Assembly (NCBI GenBank): GCA_903838025.1
Contig: CAILXB010000043.1
Coordinates: forward strand, 1 to 34,578
Source of the DNA: an uncultured Chlorobiaceae bacterium
GTDB taxonomy: Bacteria > Bacteroidota > Chlorobiia > Chlorobiales > Chlorobiaceae
Direction of reading: 5' to 3'
DNA length: 34,578 bases
Below the pieces are notes generated by a model. The model saw only the letters and a list, made by a program, of their open reading frames with translations. It had not been told where the DNA came from and did no database searches. Position numbers and translations under genes: made by a program. Numbering within the stretch: position 1 is the first letter of the stretch; every line of letters begins with the position of its first letter. Shown piece by piece: positions 26,171 to 34,387 of this stretch.

Positions 26171-26779
26171 ATGAAAAAGAGATTATTGTTGCCGTTGTTG
26201 TTCGCTGGAATGTGGGCCACACCAGCGTTTGCCGGAACTTATGTCAGTATTTCGGGCGGTGCGGGGCTGCACAATGATTCCAAGTTGACCAGTATTGCAA
26301 CTGGTGCTGCTGTTGCAAGAAGTCCTATTGCATACAAAACGGGGATTCCTGTTGTTGGCGCTCTTGGTTATTCGTCGGATAGTTGGCGTGTTGAGGCGGC
26401 CCTTGGCTACCAGCTTAACACAATTAATACCTTTGGTAATGGAGCCGCTGTCGCTGCCGACAGTCATACTTCAGTGCTTTCGGTTATGGCCAACGGGTAT
26501 TATGATGTTAACATGGATGATTCCAGCCTCTCCCCATATTTGACGGCAGGTCTTGGTGTTGCTTCAGTGACATTAAAGGAAGCGGGATTTACCAACATCG
26601 GTAGAAGCGAGTTTGCGTGGCAGGTTGGTGCCGGTCTTGGCATCAAGGCGTCAGATCAGGTTATCGTTGATCTTGGCTACCGTTATTTCAGAGCAACAGA
26701 CGCCAATAACAAGGCGGGTACTGAAAAGGGGACTTTTGCCACCAGCAACATTCTGGCTGGTATCAGGTACAACTTCTAA
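26171..26779 (+). CDS. Outer-membrane beta-barrel protein, copy 2
   Basis: This 202-residue paralogue of the preceding barrel has the same length, signal peptide style (MKKRLLLPLLFAGMWATPAFA), strand pattern (YVSISGGAGLHND, ALGYSSDSWRVEAALGYQL, LSVMANGYYDVNMDDSSLSPYLTAGLGVAS, FAWQVGAGLGIKASDQVIVDLGYRYF) and final AGIRYNF. The loop regions between strands differ most from copy 1, as expected for surface-exposed segments. It lacks the two mature cysteines of copy 1. It has its own leader with an inverted repeat upstream and a perfect terminator downstream, so it can be expressed independently. Function is unknown. Confidence 0.88.
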   Translation: MKKRLLLPLLFAGMWATPAFAGTYVSISGGAGLHNDSKLTSIATGAAVARSPIAYKTGIPVVGALGYSSDSWRVEAALGYQLNTINTFGNGAAVAADSHTSVLSVMANGYYDVNMDDSSLSPYLTAGLGVASVTLKEAGFTNIGRSEFAWQVGAGLGIKASDQVIVDLGYRYFRATDANNKAGTEKGTFATSNILAGIRYNF

Positions 26780-26808
26780 GGTTGCCTCTGTTTTTATACC
26801 GATCTTTC

Positions 26809-26841
26809 CGGCAGGAGTTCTCTCTCCTGCCGTTTTTTTTT
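26809..26841 (+). terminator. Rho-independent terminator after barrel copy 2
   Basis: CGGCAGGAG-TTCTCT-CTCCTGCCG is a perfect nine-pair stem followed by nine T residues. It ends three bases before the stop of the convergent reverse gene. Confidence 0.93.
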
Positions 26842-26843
26842 GC

Positions 26844-27659
26844 TCAGCGGGTCAGGTCACCGTAAACAAGATCTTTTTGAGGCCATGTAAACCCCTGTGT
26901 TTGTACACCTGTCAGGGAGTAATTGTAGAGATGGTTGTTGGTGCTCACATAAAAATCATTGTCTGAACCGGCTACAACTCCGCCGATTTCAAATTGCAGG
27001 GGGATATAGAGGTATTGGTTCAAGGTAACCAGATCCCTTACGGTTACGCCACGCTGTGAGCCGGAGTATGATGCGAGCAATTTTCCGCAGGTAACGGCCA
27101 CATCGGTATAGATAACGCCTGCATCAGGAAATGTCATGACTTTCAGAAGGGTACCATTGGTTCCATACCGGTACAGTTTGTTGGCGGATGCGAGGTAAAG
27201 GTCATTATTGGTGCCCGCTGCAATGCTATTGATACTGAAGTTGACAGGAAAAAAAGCGAGTTGATTCAGAGCCAGATCGCGGACAGTAAACCCTTTTTGA
27301 GATCCCGTATAGGAGGCATAGACACGCTCCCCCCGGACGGTAATGTCGGTATAGTTGACACCAGCATCAGGAAAATTCATGTCCCTGATCAGAGCGCCAT
27401 TGACCGAGTAGTTGTAAATATGGTTTTTGCACACCATGTAGAGGTCGTTGTTCGGGCCGGCGGCAATACCATTAACTGGATGGGGAGTCTGAATAAAAGA
27501 GAGCTGTTGCAAATGTAATGTTCGTACGGTAACACCCTGCTGGACACCGTTATATGCGGCAAAAAAATTATTTGCATGGGCAATCCCTGTTATGCTCAAA
27601 AAGAGGGCCAACAGGGCGGTAACCGTAAAGAGTCTTGTGAAATTAAATTTTTTGTCCAT
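26844..27659 (-). CDS. Secreted repeat protein, possible beta-propeller
   Basis: The 271-residue protein has a signal peptide (TRLFTVTALLALFLSITGIAHA, cut near residue 29). The mature part is three repeats of about 80 residues, each built as A.Y.G.Q.G.TVR.L....., then I..IAAG.NNDLY....N.LY.Y...G, then .M.FPDAGV.YTD. The repeats begin at AAYNGVQQGVTVRTL, ASYTGSQKGFTVRDL and ASYSGSQRGVTVRDL. Each contains two blade-like strand groups, so a six-bladed propeller is plausible. I do not recognise a named family, and no catalytic residues stand out. A single cysteine in the mature body lies in VTCGKL and another in MVCKNH. Its last codons lie within the duplicated unit shared with barrel copy 1. Confidence 0.82.
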   Translation of the reverse strand: MDKKFNFTRLFTVTALLALFLSITGIAHANNFFAAYNGVQQGVTVRTLHLQQLSFIQTPHPVNGIAAGPNNDLYMVCKNHIYNYSVNGALIRDMNFPDAGVNYTDITVRGERVYASYTGSQKGFTVRDLALNQLAFFPVNFSINSIAAGTNNDLYLASANKLYRYGTNGTLLKVMTFPDAGVIYTDVAVTCGKLLASYSGSQRGVTVRDLVTLNQYLYIPLQFEIGGVVAGSDNDFYVSTNNHLYNYSLTGVQTQGFTWPQKDLVYGDLTR

Positions 27660-27859
27660 TTCCTCCCCCTTGTTTTAAAATTACAGATACTGGTTGCTCG
27701 AAATAGTGTTATGACTGTGTCAATGTAAAAAACGGATTCCGATTATTGAAAAAATAAGGAAGAAATACACTGTAATTTCATTTGGCGCGAGGTGTCTGGG
27801 GATATCTCATTGGGAAGAGTTAAATTCCCATCTGAATTGTCAACAAAGCCTTTGAATTT

Positions 27860-28429
27860 ATGAACGAACGTTTTTTTTTGAAGCTGCTGCTTGCTCTTTT
27901 TGTCGGGCTTATTGCGGCTGAAGTTTTTGTTGTTGCGCTCTTCGGCCTTCGCCTTGAGCTGATTTTGCTCTGCTTTATTGTTGCGGCGGCTTTGACTGGC
28001 AGTGCTTTTGTTGTGCGGCTTATTCTCGGAGAGCGCAGGGAGATTGAGACCGTTTCGATGCGGCGTGCAATGCAGAAGCGTGGTGGTGTCATGCAGGAAC
28101 GACTCAGTGAGTATGGTGTTGATGAGGAGTTCATGGGAGGAAAGAGGGGGCGGCGCGCTGGAGCGAGTGCTGCGCCATTGGCTGAGAATGGTGGCGGAAG
28201 TGATGGTGAAAAACCGACCATTCTGGTTCCCCATTCCATGGAGAGAGAGAGCTTTGATGACTATATCCGCCGCAGCATGAACGGGGCCGGAGAAGATTCG
28301 GAGGATGGTTTTTCTGTTGAGCTTGATGGTGCCGCTCTTGCACGGGGCACCGGTGTGCCTCCGGCAGATTTTTCCCATGATCCGAAATCGGTCATTGAAA
28401 GTTTGAAGAGGGCAGGAGGGCGCTCATGA
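27860..28429 (+). CDS. Two-helix membrane protein of unknown function
   Basis: The 189-residue protein begins with two membrane helices (about 5-27 and 33-53, LLLALFVGLIAAEVFVVALF and LILLCFIVAAALTGSAFVVRLIL). A basic, probably cytoplasmic tail follows, disordered around GKRGRRAGASAAPLAENGGGS, with a conserved-looking end (ESFDDYIRRSMN and DPKSVIESLKRAG). No family is recognised. The stop overlaps the ATG of the RNA methyltransferase gene (ATGA), so translation of the two is coupled. The long reverse ORF at 27743..28378 on the opposite strand is its shadow. Confidence 0.75.
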   Translation: MNERFFLKLLLALFVGLIAAEVFVVALFGLRLELILLCFIVAAALTGSAFVVRLILGERREIETVSMRRAMQKRGGVMQERLSEYGVDEEFMGGKRGRRAGASAAPLAENGGGSDGEKPTILVPHSMERESFDDYIRRSMNGAGEDSEDGFSVELDGAALARGTGVPPADFSHDPKSVIESLKRAGGRS

Positions 28430-29229
28430 GGCCTATGGAGATCACTGCTTTAAGCAAGGCGAAGCTCCGGCACTACGCCAGACTTCATCAGAAAAAGTTC
28501 AGGGATCAGGAGGGGCTTTTTCTTGCCGAGGGGCTTCGTACGGTCAGGGAGCTCTGCCTGAACTTGCCCCGGGAGGAGATGCTTGTTGCCTTGCTTGTCA
28601 GAGAGGGTGAGAGTGTCAGTTTTGCAGAAATCCATAAGGGAAAGCTCTTTTCGATCAGCGAAAAAGAGTGTTCACAGCTTACCGAGACTTCGACGCCGCA
28701 AGGGATTTTTGGCGTTTTTCGTCACTCTACCCCGGTTGCGGCTGACTGCAAGGCAGAATATTCAACGTCGGGGAGATCTTTTGTTGTTGCGCTTGATGAT
28801 GTTCAGGATCCGGGTAATGTGGGCACCATCCTGAGAACGGCAGTCTGGTTTGGGGCTGATGCAATGGTGTGTGGTTCCGGCACAGCCGACCGCTATAACG
28901 CCAAGGCGGTTCGCTCATGCGCCGGGAGCATCTATGCCCTCCGCCATTACGGTGTTGAGCGCCTTCAGGTGGAGCTCCTGCGGCTGCAGGAGCAAGGCTA
29001 CTGCATTGCCTGTTCTTCGCTTGAGGGAAAAGATTTCAGGGAGTTCAGCTCCTGGCCCGAAAAACTGGTGCTGGTGATTGGTAATGAAGCCAACGGTATC
29101 AGCGAAGCGGTAAAGGCGATGGCCGACCGGTTGGTGCGTATACCCCATGGAGGTGGGAGCGCGCGGGTTGAATCGCTCAACGCATCAGTCTCTGCGGCCA
29201 TCCTGATGGAGCGGCTGACGCTCTCCTGA
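28426..29229 (+). CDS. SpoU/TrmH-family RNA 2'-O-ribose methyltransferase
   Basis: The 267-residue SPOUT enzyme methylates a ribose 2'-hydroxyl in rRNA or tRNA with SAM. Motif 1 is LDDVQDPGNVGTILRTAVWFGAD with the catalytic arginine, motif 2 is LVLVIGNEANGIS, and motif 3 is VRIPHGGGSARVESLNASVSAAILME, which form the knotted SAM pocket. The N-terminal 100 residues (LSKAKLRHYARLHQKKFRDQEGLFLAEGLRTVREL) match the L30e-like substrate-binding domain of the 23S rRNA-modifying subgroup. The target nucleotide cannot be assigned. It is coupled to the two-helix membrane protein upstream. Confidence 0.93.
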   Translation: MRPMEITALSKAKLRHYARLHQKKFRDQEGLFLAEGLRTVRELCLNLPREEMLVALLVREGESVSFAEIHKGKLFSISEKECSQLTETSTPQGIFGVFRHSTPVAADCKAEYSTSGRSFVVALDDVQDPGNVGTILRTAVWFGADAMVCGSGTADRYNAKAVRSCAGSIYALRHYGVERLQVELLRLQEQGYCIACSSLEGKDFREFSSWPEKLVLVIGNEANGISEAVKAMADRLVRIPHGGGSARVESLNASVSAAILMERLTLS

Positions 29230-29232
29230 AGC

Positions 29233-29262
29233 CGCAAAAGGGGCAAGCTCTCCCCCTTTGCG
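29233..29262. terminator. Hairpin between convergent genes
   Basis: CGCAAAAGGGG and CCCCCTTTGCG form an imperfect stem between the methyltransferase stop and the TerC stop. There is no T run on either side, so it is a weak terminator candidate. Confidence 0.4.
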
Positions 29263-29278
29263 CTCTCCATCACTCTCT

Positions 29279-30037
29279 TCAGGCTTCCCCGCCGTCAATA
29301 TTCATGGTTGGATGAAGATGAACGGGTTTCGCCGCTTTTTTGCGCAGACGGATGTTCAGCATTTCAACCGACATGGAAAAGGCCATGGCAAAATAGATGT
29401 ACCCTCTTGGAATTTCAAAACCGGCTCCTTCAGCAAGCAGGGTGACCCCGACAAGAATAAGAAAGCTGAGGGCAAGCATTTTGATGGTCGGGTGCGCTTC
29501 AACAAAATCGCTGATCGATTTGGCCGCAAGCATCATGATTCCAATTGAGATCATAATGGCAATGATCATTACTTCAACATCTTTGGCAAGGCCGACAGCG
29601 GTGATGACTGAATCGAGCGAAAAGACAATATCAATGATGGCAATCTGTACCATGGTGACGGCAAACGTTTTGGCGGAACCGCTTTTTTTTCCCTCCTCTT
29701 CAGCCCCTTCAAGGCTCTGGTGGATCTCCTGGGTACTTTTTGCAAGTAAAAAGAGTCCGCCGCCAATCAAAATGAGGTCACGTCCTGAAACCGCATGATT
29801 GAGCAGGGTAAAGAGGCCGGAGGTGAGCCCCATAACCCAGGTTATCGAGAGCAGGAGGGCGATTCTGCTCAGCATGGCGAGCCCCAGACCGAAAACTCGC
29901 CCTTTGCCCCGCTGCTCTTCCGGCAGACGCCCGACAATGATTGACAGAAAGATAATGTTGTCGATACCGAGTACAATTTCGAGAGCCGTCAAGGTTGCCA
30001 GGGCAATCCAGGCTTCAGGCTGTGTAATCCATTCCAT
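29279..30037 (-). CDS. TerC/YgdQ-family integral membrane protein
   Basis: The 252-residue protein has about seven membrane helices. The two acidic signature motifs of the family are present, LEIVLGIDNIIFLSIIVGRLP near the N-terminus and IDIVFSLDSVITAVGLA in the middle, and a short charged loop (QSLEGAEEEGKKSGSA) separates the two halves. TerC-family proteins have been linked to tellurite resistance and to metal (manganese, calcium) handling at the membrane. No tellurite operon is present here, so a metal-ion export role is more likely. It stands alone, with its promoter in the gap shared with the divergent aldehyde dehydrogenase gene. Confidence 0.93.
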   Translation of the reverse strand: MEWITQPEAWIALATLTALEIVLGIDNIIFLSIIVGRLPEEQRGKGRVFGLGLAMLSRIALLLSITWVMGLTSGLFTLLNHAVSGRDLILIGGGLFLLAKSTQEIHQSLEGAEEEGKKSGSAKTFAVTMVQIAIIDIVFSLDSVITAVGLAKDVEVMIIAIMISIGIMMLAAKSISDFVEAHPTIKMLALSFLILVGVTLLAEGAGFEIPRGYIYFAMAFSMSVEMLNIRLRKKAAKPVHLHPTMNIDGGEA

Positions 30038-30247
30038 GATTGGGGTAATAAGGGTAACTGTTGTTGCAAAAGCGCAATTTCAGAGAGTAATGTACTGAAC
30101 GGTTTGTGCTTTGGCAAAAAATGAGGGATGATGAAAGTGGCAAGAGGTGCTGTTGAAGCTCTTTTTCGTTATATTGCGTTTTACTTTTTTTTCCTGAGAT
30201 CTCCCGTGAAGTTCAGCGCTTAATGATTTGCCATCTCTTTTTTTCTT

Positions 30248-31636
30248 ATGCAGAATGATCAGCGGTTTTCGGAGTTGGCGCTCTTGCGTGAGACTTTTGA
30301 GAGCGGCATAACCCGCGATCTGTCGTGGCGGATTTCGCAGCTTCACGCGCTTCGGACATTTCTCACTGAGCGCGAACGTGATATTGCTGCTGCCTTGCAT
30401 TACGATTTCAGAAAGTCGGCGGCAGAGACTTTTTTGACCGAAACAGGATTTCTGCGTGGTGAAATCCGCTTTGCACTGAAGCACCTCGCCTCATGGATGA
30501 AGGCTCGTCGGGCCTCTATCCCGTTCATTTATCAGCCATCAAGAGCTACTTATTCTCCTGAGCCTTATGGCGTTGTGCTTATCATCGGGGCATGGAACTA
30601 TCCTTTCAACCTCTCTTTGGGCCCCCTCATCAGTGCCATTGCTGCCGGAAATTGTGCGGTAGTTAAACCTTCTGAACATGCGCCTCGAAGCTCGGCACTC
30701 ATTGCCGAAGGGTTGGGCCACTATCTTGATCAAAGTGCGATCAGGGTGGTTGAGGGAGGTGTGGATGAGGCAAAGGCTCTGCTTGCTGAGCGTTTTGGCT
30801 ATATTTTTTATACGGGCAGCCCTGCAATTGGCCGCGAGGTGATGCTTGCCGCTGCACGCCATCTTACTCCGTTGACGCTTGAACTTGGTGGAAAATCTCC
30901 CTGTATTGTTGAAGAGAGTGTTGACGTCAGGGTGGCGGCACGCAGGATTGTCTGGGCCAAGTTTTTGAATGCGGGTCAGACCTGTCTTGCGCCCGATTAT
31001 GTGCTGGTGCATGAGCATCGGGAGGAGGAGTTGCTCCAGTTCATGCAGGAGGCCATCACCGACTTTTATGGTGATGAGCCTCTTCGGAGTCGTGATTATC
31101 CTCGCATTGTCACCATGGATCACTTTAATCGGCTTAAAAAGCTGCTTGATGGTTCTTCCGTCTGGTGCGGGGGTCAGAGCGATCCGGATGAGCGGTACAT
31201 TGCACCGACTATTCTCCGGGGAGTGAGCGTGGCCTCTCCGCTCATGCAGTTGGAGATTTTCGGACCTCTTCTGCCTGTTATTGCATACTCGGAGCTTTCA
31301 GAAGCACTCGATTTCATCCGTTCTCTGGATGAGCCTCTGGCGATCTATCTTTTTTCTTCTGATCGGGAGGTACAGCAGCACGTTGTGCACCACTCCCGTT
31401 CAGGTGGAGTGTGCATCAACGATGTCGTCTTTCAGGCGGCCCTTCATACGCTTCCTTTTGGAGGGCTCGGCAACAGCGGATTCGGAGCCTCTCATGGAAG
31501 GGCGGGGTTTGAAACCTTTTCTTTTCAGCGGAGTGTTTTGCGCCGGTCGTTGCATCCCGATCCTGACCTCCGCTATCCTCCGTATCGTTGGTGGAGGTTC
31601 AGGTTGCTCAAACCTTTTGTTACTTTTTTTCAGTAA
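30248..31636 (+). CDS. Aldehyde dehydrogenase, class 3-like (fatty aldehyde type)
   Basis: The 462-residue enzyme oxidises aldehydes to acids with NAD(P). The catalytic cysteine is C246 in NAGQTCLAPDYVLV and the general base E212 is in TLELGGKSPCIV. The nucleotide site is YFTGSPAIGREVM-like, and IIGAWNYPFNLSLGPLISAIAAGNCAVVKPSE is the conserved N-terminal half. The absence of the usual long N-terminal domain and the overall style match class 3/fatty aldehyde enzymes. The tail (YPPYRWWRFRLLKPFVTFFQ) is aromatic and hydrophobic, suggesting membrane association. The patatin gene follows after 51 bases, so linked lipid metabolism is a reasonable but unproven inference. Confidence 0.95.
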   Translation: MQNDQRFSELALLRETFESGITRDLSWRISQLHALRTFLTERERDIAAALHYDFRKSAAETFLTETGFLRGEIRFALKHLASWMKARRASIPFIYQPSRATYSPEPYGVVLIIGAWNYPFNLSLGPLISAIAAGNCAVVKPSEHAPRSSALIAEGLGHYLDQSAIRVVEGGVDEAKALLAERFGYIFYTGSPAIGREVMLAAARHLTPLTLELGGKSPCIVEESVDVRVAARRIVWAKFLNAGQTCLAPDYVLVHEHREEELLQFMQEAITDFYGDEPLRSRDYPRIVTMDHFNRLKKLLDGSSVWCGGQSDPDERYIAPTILRGVSVASPLMQLEIFGPLLPVIAYSELSEALDFIRSLDEPLAIYLFSSDREVQQHVVHHSRSGGVCINDVVFQAALHTLPFGGLGNSGFGASHGRAGFETFSFQRSVLRRSLHPDPDLRYPPYRWWRFRLLKPFVTFFQ

Positions 31637-31687
31637 CGTTATCACTCTCCGGACGCTTGCCCGGGAACCCTTTATTATGAATTCAGT

Positions 31688-32476
31688 ATGAAAAAAATTG
31701 CTCTTGCACTCGGGGGTGGAGCCGTTCTTGGCGCGGCTCATGTTGGGGTGCTCAGGGCCCTGAGTGAACTTGACATTACGGTCTCGATGATCAGTGGTAC
31801 CAGCATAGGCGCTTTTATTGCTTCGCTCTATGCCTTTGGCAAAAGCTGGCAGGAGATACGCGACCTTGTTTTCGACCTCGACTGGCTCGACATGACCAGT
31901 CTGGCACTTTCGCAGTACGGCCTTCTTTCAAACCGAAAAATTGCCGGTATTGTAGGTGCTTTGCTGGGCGATAAAAATATTGAGGATGCCTCGATTCCGC
32001 TTGCAATAGTGGCTACTGACATCGGCACAGGAAAAAAAGTTATCCTTGGCAAAGGTGATGTGGCTCTCGCCGTGATGGCAAGCAGTTGTATTCCAGGTCT
32101 TTTCAAGCCGGTTGAGTGGGAGGGCTCACTGCTTGTTGACGGTATGCTCATGGAAAATGTGCCGGTTTCTCCACTTGTCGAAAGCGGTGCAGCATCGATT
32201 GTTTGTGTCGATCTTCTGGCCCGCCACGCTTTTAAAAAGCCTGAGCATATTATTGACCTTTTGCTCAATGCCTTCTACAGTACTATCACCAATATGACGG
32301 CATTGCAGACTGATGTGGCCGATCTTTCCATTTTACCCGACCTTTCGGCATTCACGCTGATTGATACGGCCCAGATTCCTGATATCATGGAGGCAGGCTA
32401 CCGGGCCGCCCTTCCTGCGCTGAAAGTATGGATGGAGGGAAAGAGTACGTTATCCGGCTTGGTCGAATTGCACTAA
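31688..32476 (+). CDS. Patatin-like phospholipase (RssA/YlbK type)
   Basis: The 262-residue protein has the full patatin catalytic set: the oxyanion loop [15 protein letters not shown], the nucleophile S39 in [10 protein letters not shown] and the dyad aspartate D151 in LLVDGML. It is a serine lipid acyl hydrolase, likely cytoplasmic since no signal peptide is present. Small bacterial members of this type (RssA-like) act on phospholipids or remain uncharacterised. It lies 51 bases after the aldehyde dehydrogenase gene, on the same strand. Together they could release and oxidise lipid-derived chains, though this is only inference. Confidence 0.93.
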   Translation: MKKIALALGGGAVLGAAHVGVLRALSELDITVSMISGTSIGAFIASLYAFGKSWQEIRDLVFDLDWLDMTSLALSQYGLLSNRKIAGIVGALLGDKNIEDASIPLAIVATDIGTGKKVILGKGDVALAVMASSCIPGLFKPVEWEGSLLVDGMLMENVPVSPLVESGAASIVCVDLLARHAFKKPEHIIDLLLNAFYSTITNMTALQTDVADLSILPDLSAFTLIDTAQIPDIMEAGYRAALPALKVWMEGKSTLSGLVELH

Positions 32477-32592
32477 TATGTTACTTTATTGGGAATAATT
32501 ACATCATTGGTCTTTGCGTTGGCTCTGGGAGCCTGGTTTTGCTGACAAGCTGTTTTCTATTTTCTGGTCACAGTTTAACAAAGGGAGGTTGT

Positions 32593-33063
32593 ATGCCACT
32601 GCGTAAATTAAGGGAGTTTCTTGACAGTCACAGCGTCAGGTATTTTGTTGTGAGCCATTCTCCGGCCTATACTGCTCAGGAGATAGCCGCTGCTGCCCAT
32701 GTTCCGGGAAAGGAGCTTGCAAAAACCGTCATTGTTACTCTTGACGGAAGAATGGCTATGGTTGTTTTGCCAGCATCCCGTCAGCTCGATTTTGGGCTTT
32801 TACGTGCACTGACCGGAGCGGGGAAGGTGGAGCTTGCTGGAGAGAGAGAATTTGCCGGACTTTTTCCTGAATGCGAGATTGGTGCCATGCCTCCTTTCGG
32901 CAACCTCTATGGTATGGAGGTTTATGTATCGGAAGAGCTTGAAGATGATGATGAAATAGCCTTCAATGCCGGAGCCCATACCGAGTTGCTGAGGCTCTCC
33001 TACGAAAGTTTCAGGAGGCTGGTTAAACCGAAAGTAGCGAAACTCTCGTTGCAAATGAAGTGA
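32593..33063 (+). CDS. YbaK/ProX-type aminoacyl-tRNA deacylase domain protein
   Basis: The start is set at ATG 32593 because GGGAGG lies five bases before it and homology begins there; the product has 156 residues. The sequence [62 protein letters not shown] matches the YbaK fold, with the conserved lysine in KTVIV. The loop [20 protein letters not shown] is the family's substrate-facing GxxxPxG motif. Such proteins hydrolyse mischarged tRNAs, for example Cys- or Ala-tRNA(Pro). The specificity here is unknown. The longer track ORF (32428) overlaps the patatin gene and is not needed. Confidence 0.9.
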   Translation: MPLRKLREFLDSHSVRYFVVSHSPAYTAQEIAAAAHVPGKELAKTVIVTLDGRMAMVVLPASRQLDFGLLRALTGAGKVELAGEREFAGLFPECEIGAMPPFGNLYGMEVYVSEELEDDDEIAFNAGAHTELLRLSYESFRRLVKPKVAKLSLQMK

Positions 33064-33084
33064 TTGCAGTTACGGACTGATGGA

Positions 33085-33146
33085 TTTTTCCGGGGAAATG
33101 TTACCTTTGGTTCAGGGTTGCTGACAGACCGGAAATTTTTTCCGGG
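33085..33146 (+). other. Pair of TTTTTCCGGG-containing palindromes before the glycosyltransferase
   Basis: ATTTTTCCGGGGAAAT (33084-33099) and CCGGAAATTTTTTCCGG (33129-33145) are two palindromes sharing TTTTTCCGGG, in the gap between the YbaK-like gene and the glycosyltransferase. They could be a terminator plus an operator, but neither has a proper T run. Confidence 0.35.
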
Positions 33147-33197
33147 ATATCGGCAGCGAAAAAGCTGAACCACTATGGCTTTTCTATTTTGTCTCTT

Positions 33198-34358
33198 ATG
33201 AAGATTGCCTTATACTCGGGGACTTATGTCAGGGACAAGGACGGCGCAGTAAAATCCATTTATCAACTGGTTGCTTTATTCAGGAAGAATGGTCACGAGG
33301 TGGCTGTCTGGTCTCCGGATGTTTCAAGCGAGGATAACCACAACGGTTTGACTGTCCACAGGATGCCCTCTGTGCCGATTCCGCTTTATCCTGACTACAA
33401 ACTTGGGTTCTTTACGGATGAAACACGTTTGCAGCTTGAAGCGTTTGCGCCCGATATTGTGCATATCTCAACACCTGATATTATTGGTCGGGCTTTTCTT
33501 CTCTATGCCAGAAAAAAGGGTATTCCGGTAGTCTCCGCATTTCATACCGATTTCCCCTCCTACTTTAGTTATTACCGTCTTGGGTTTGCGGTGCAATATG
33601 CCTGGAAATATTTGACATGGTTCTACAATAACTGCGATATTGTTTTTGCCCCTAACGAGAGTGTCCGGCTGAAATTGGCGGGTTATGCTATCCGAAACAT
33701 TGAAATTTGGTCGAGGGGAGTCGACAAGGAGCTTTTCGATCCTTCTCGTCGTTCCGAAAAACTGCGTTCAGCGTGGAACGCAACAGGCAGAAGTGTTATT
33801 GTCTATGCTGGACGTTTTGTGCTCTATAAGGATATCGAGGTTGTGATGAGAGTTTACGATCGCTTTATGCAGGGCGAGTATGCTGATCGGGTGCGTTTTG
33901 TCATGATAGGTTCCGGTCCCGAAGAGGAAGCGATGAGGCGGAGAATGCCCGAAGCGTTTTTTACGGGCTATCTTACCGGGAAAGAGCTGCCTGAAGCCTA
34001 CGCCTCTGGAGATATTTTTCTTTTTCCCTCAACAACTGAGGCTTTTTGCAATGTTGCGCTCGAGGCCCTTGCATCAGGTCTTCCTGTTGTTGTTTCTGAT
34101 GCTGGCGGTTGCCGTGATATTGTTGACCGATCAACGGGCGGAGTGGTTGTTCATGAAGGAAGTGTTTGTGATTTTTATGCAAGATGCCTTGAACTGCTCG
34201 ACAATTTCTCTACCTATCAAAAAATGAAAGCTTCCGGACTTGCTTATGCGGAGACGCAGTCATGGTCGTCAGTCAATAGCTTCGTCATTGAGCGGTACCA
34301 GGAGCTTGTGGATAAAGTAATCAGTTATCAGTTATCAGTAGTCAGTGCTGATTACTGA
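33198..34358 (+). CDS. GT4-family glycosyltransferase
   Basis: The start is set at ATG 33198 (MKIALYSGTYVRDKDGAVKSIYQL), giving 386 residues; TTG 33189 is an alternative. The N-terminal domain has PDIVHISTPDIIGRAFLLYARKKGIPVVSAFHTDFPSYF. The C-terminal donor domain has IVYAGRFVLYKDIEVVMRVY, VMIGSGPEEEAMR and the retaining GT4 signature FLFPSTTEAFCNVALEALASGLPVVVSDAGG. The style of IWSRGVDKELFDPSRRS is like SqdX/lipid-glycosyl transferases, so a role in glycolipid synthesis is plausible. The last dozen residues (VISYQLSVVSADY) are encoded by an inverted heptad repeat (34321-34381) that overruns the gene end, so the natural C-terminus was altered by that element. Confidence 0.9.
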   Translation: MKIALYSGTYVRDKDGAVKSIYQLVALFRKNGHEVAVWSPDVSSEDNHNGLTVHRMPSVPIPLYPDYKLGFFTDETRLQLEAFAPDIVHISTPDIIGRAFLLYARKKGIPVVSAFHTDFPSYFSYYRLGFAVQYAWKYLTWFYNNCDIVFAPNESVRLKLAGYAIRNIEIWSRGVDKELFDPSRRSEKLRSAWNATGRSVIVYAGRFVLYKDIEVVMRVYDRFMQGEYADRVRFVMIGSGPEEEAMRRRMPEAFFTGYLTGKELPEAYASGDIFLFPSTTEAFCNVALEALASGLPVVVSDAGGCRDIVDRSTGGVVVHEGSVCDFYARCLELLDNFSTYQKMKASGLAYAETQSWSSVNSFVIERYQELVDKVISYQLSVVSADY

Positions 34359-34381
34359 CAACTGACAACTAATAACTGATA
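34321..34381. repeat. Inverted array of TCAGT heptads (hairpin, REP/MITE-like)
   Basis: The left arm is four heptads beginning TCAGT (TCAGTTA, TCAGTTA, TCAGTAG, TCAGTGC). The right arm is four complementary heptads (ACTGACA, ACTGACA, ACTAATA, ACTGATA), with five bases between. The arms form a roughly 28-pair imperfect hairpin. It contains the glycosyltransferase stop codon (34356-34358) and ends seven bases before the gnd remnant. Confidence 0.88.
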
Positions 34382-34387
34382 AGTGTT

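Larger units (their letters stand above)
26126..26858 (+). repeat. Tandem duplication, copy 2
   Basis: This is the partner of 25130-25863. It contains the second barrel gene, a perfect terminator and the last codons (DLTR-stop) of the intact reverse propeller-like gene. This suggests copy 2 keeps the ancestral right-hand junction. Confidence 0.8.

Noticed and set aside
27743-28378. 211-residue reverse ORF
   Set aside because: It is antisense to the two-helix membrane gene, which has better composition, helices and an ATGA link to the next gene.
29279-30037. Tellurite resistance operon
   Set aside because: Only a lone TerC-family protein is present. No other ter genes are nearby, so resistance is not supported.
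30539-31123. 194-residue reverse ORF inside the aldehyde dehydrogenase
   Set aside because: It is the shadow of a well-conserved enzyme.
34321-34381. CRISPR-like short repeats
   Set aside because: The units are seven-base heptads without spacers and form one hairpin, so this is not a CRISPR array.
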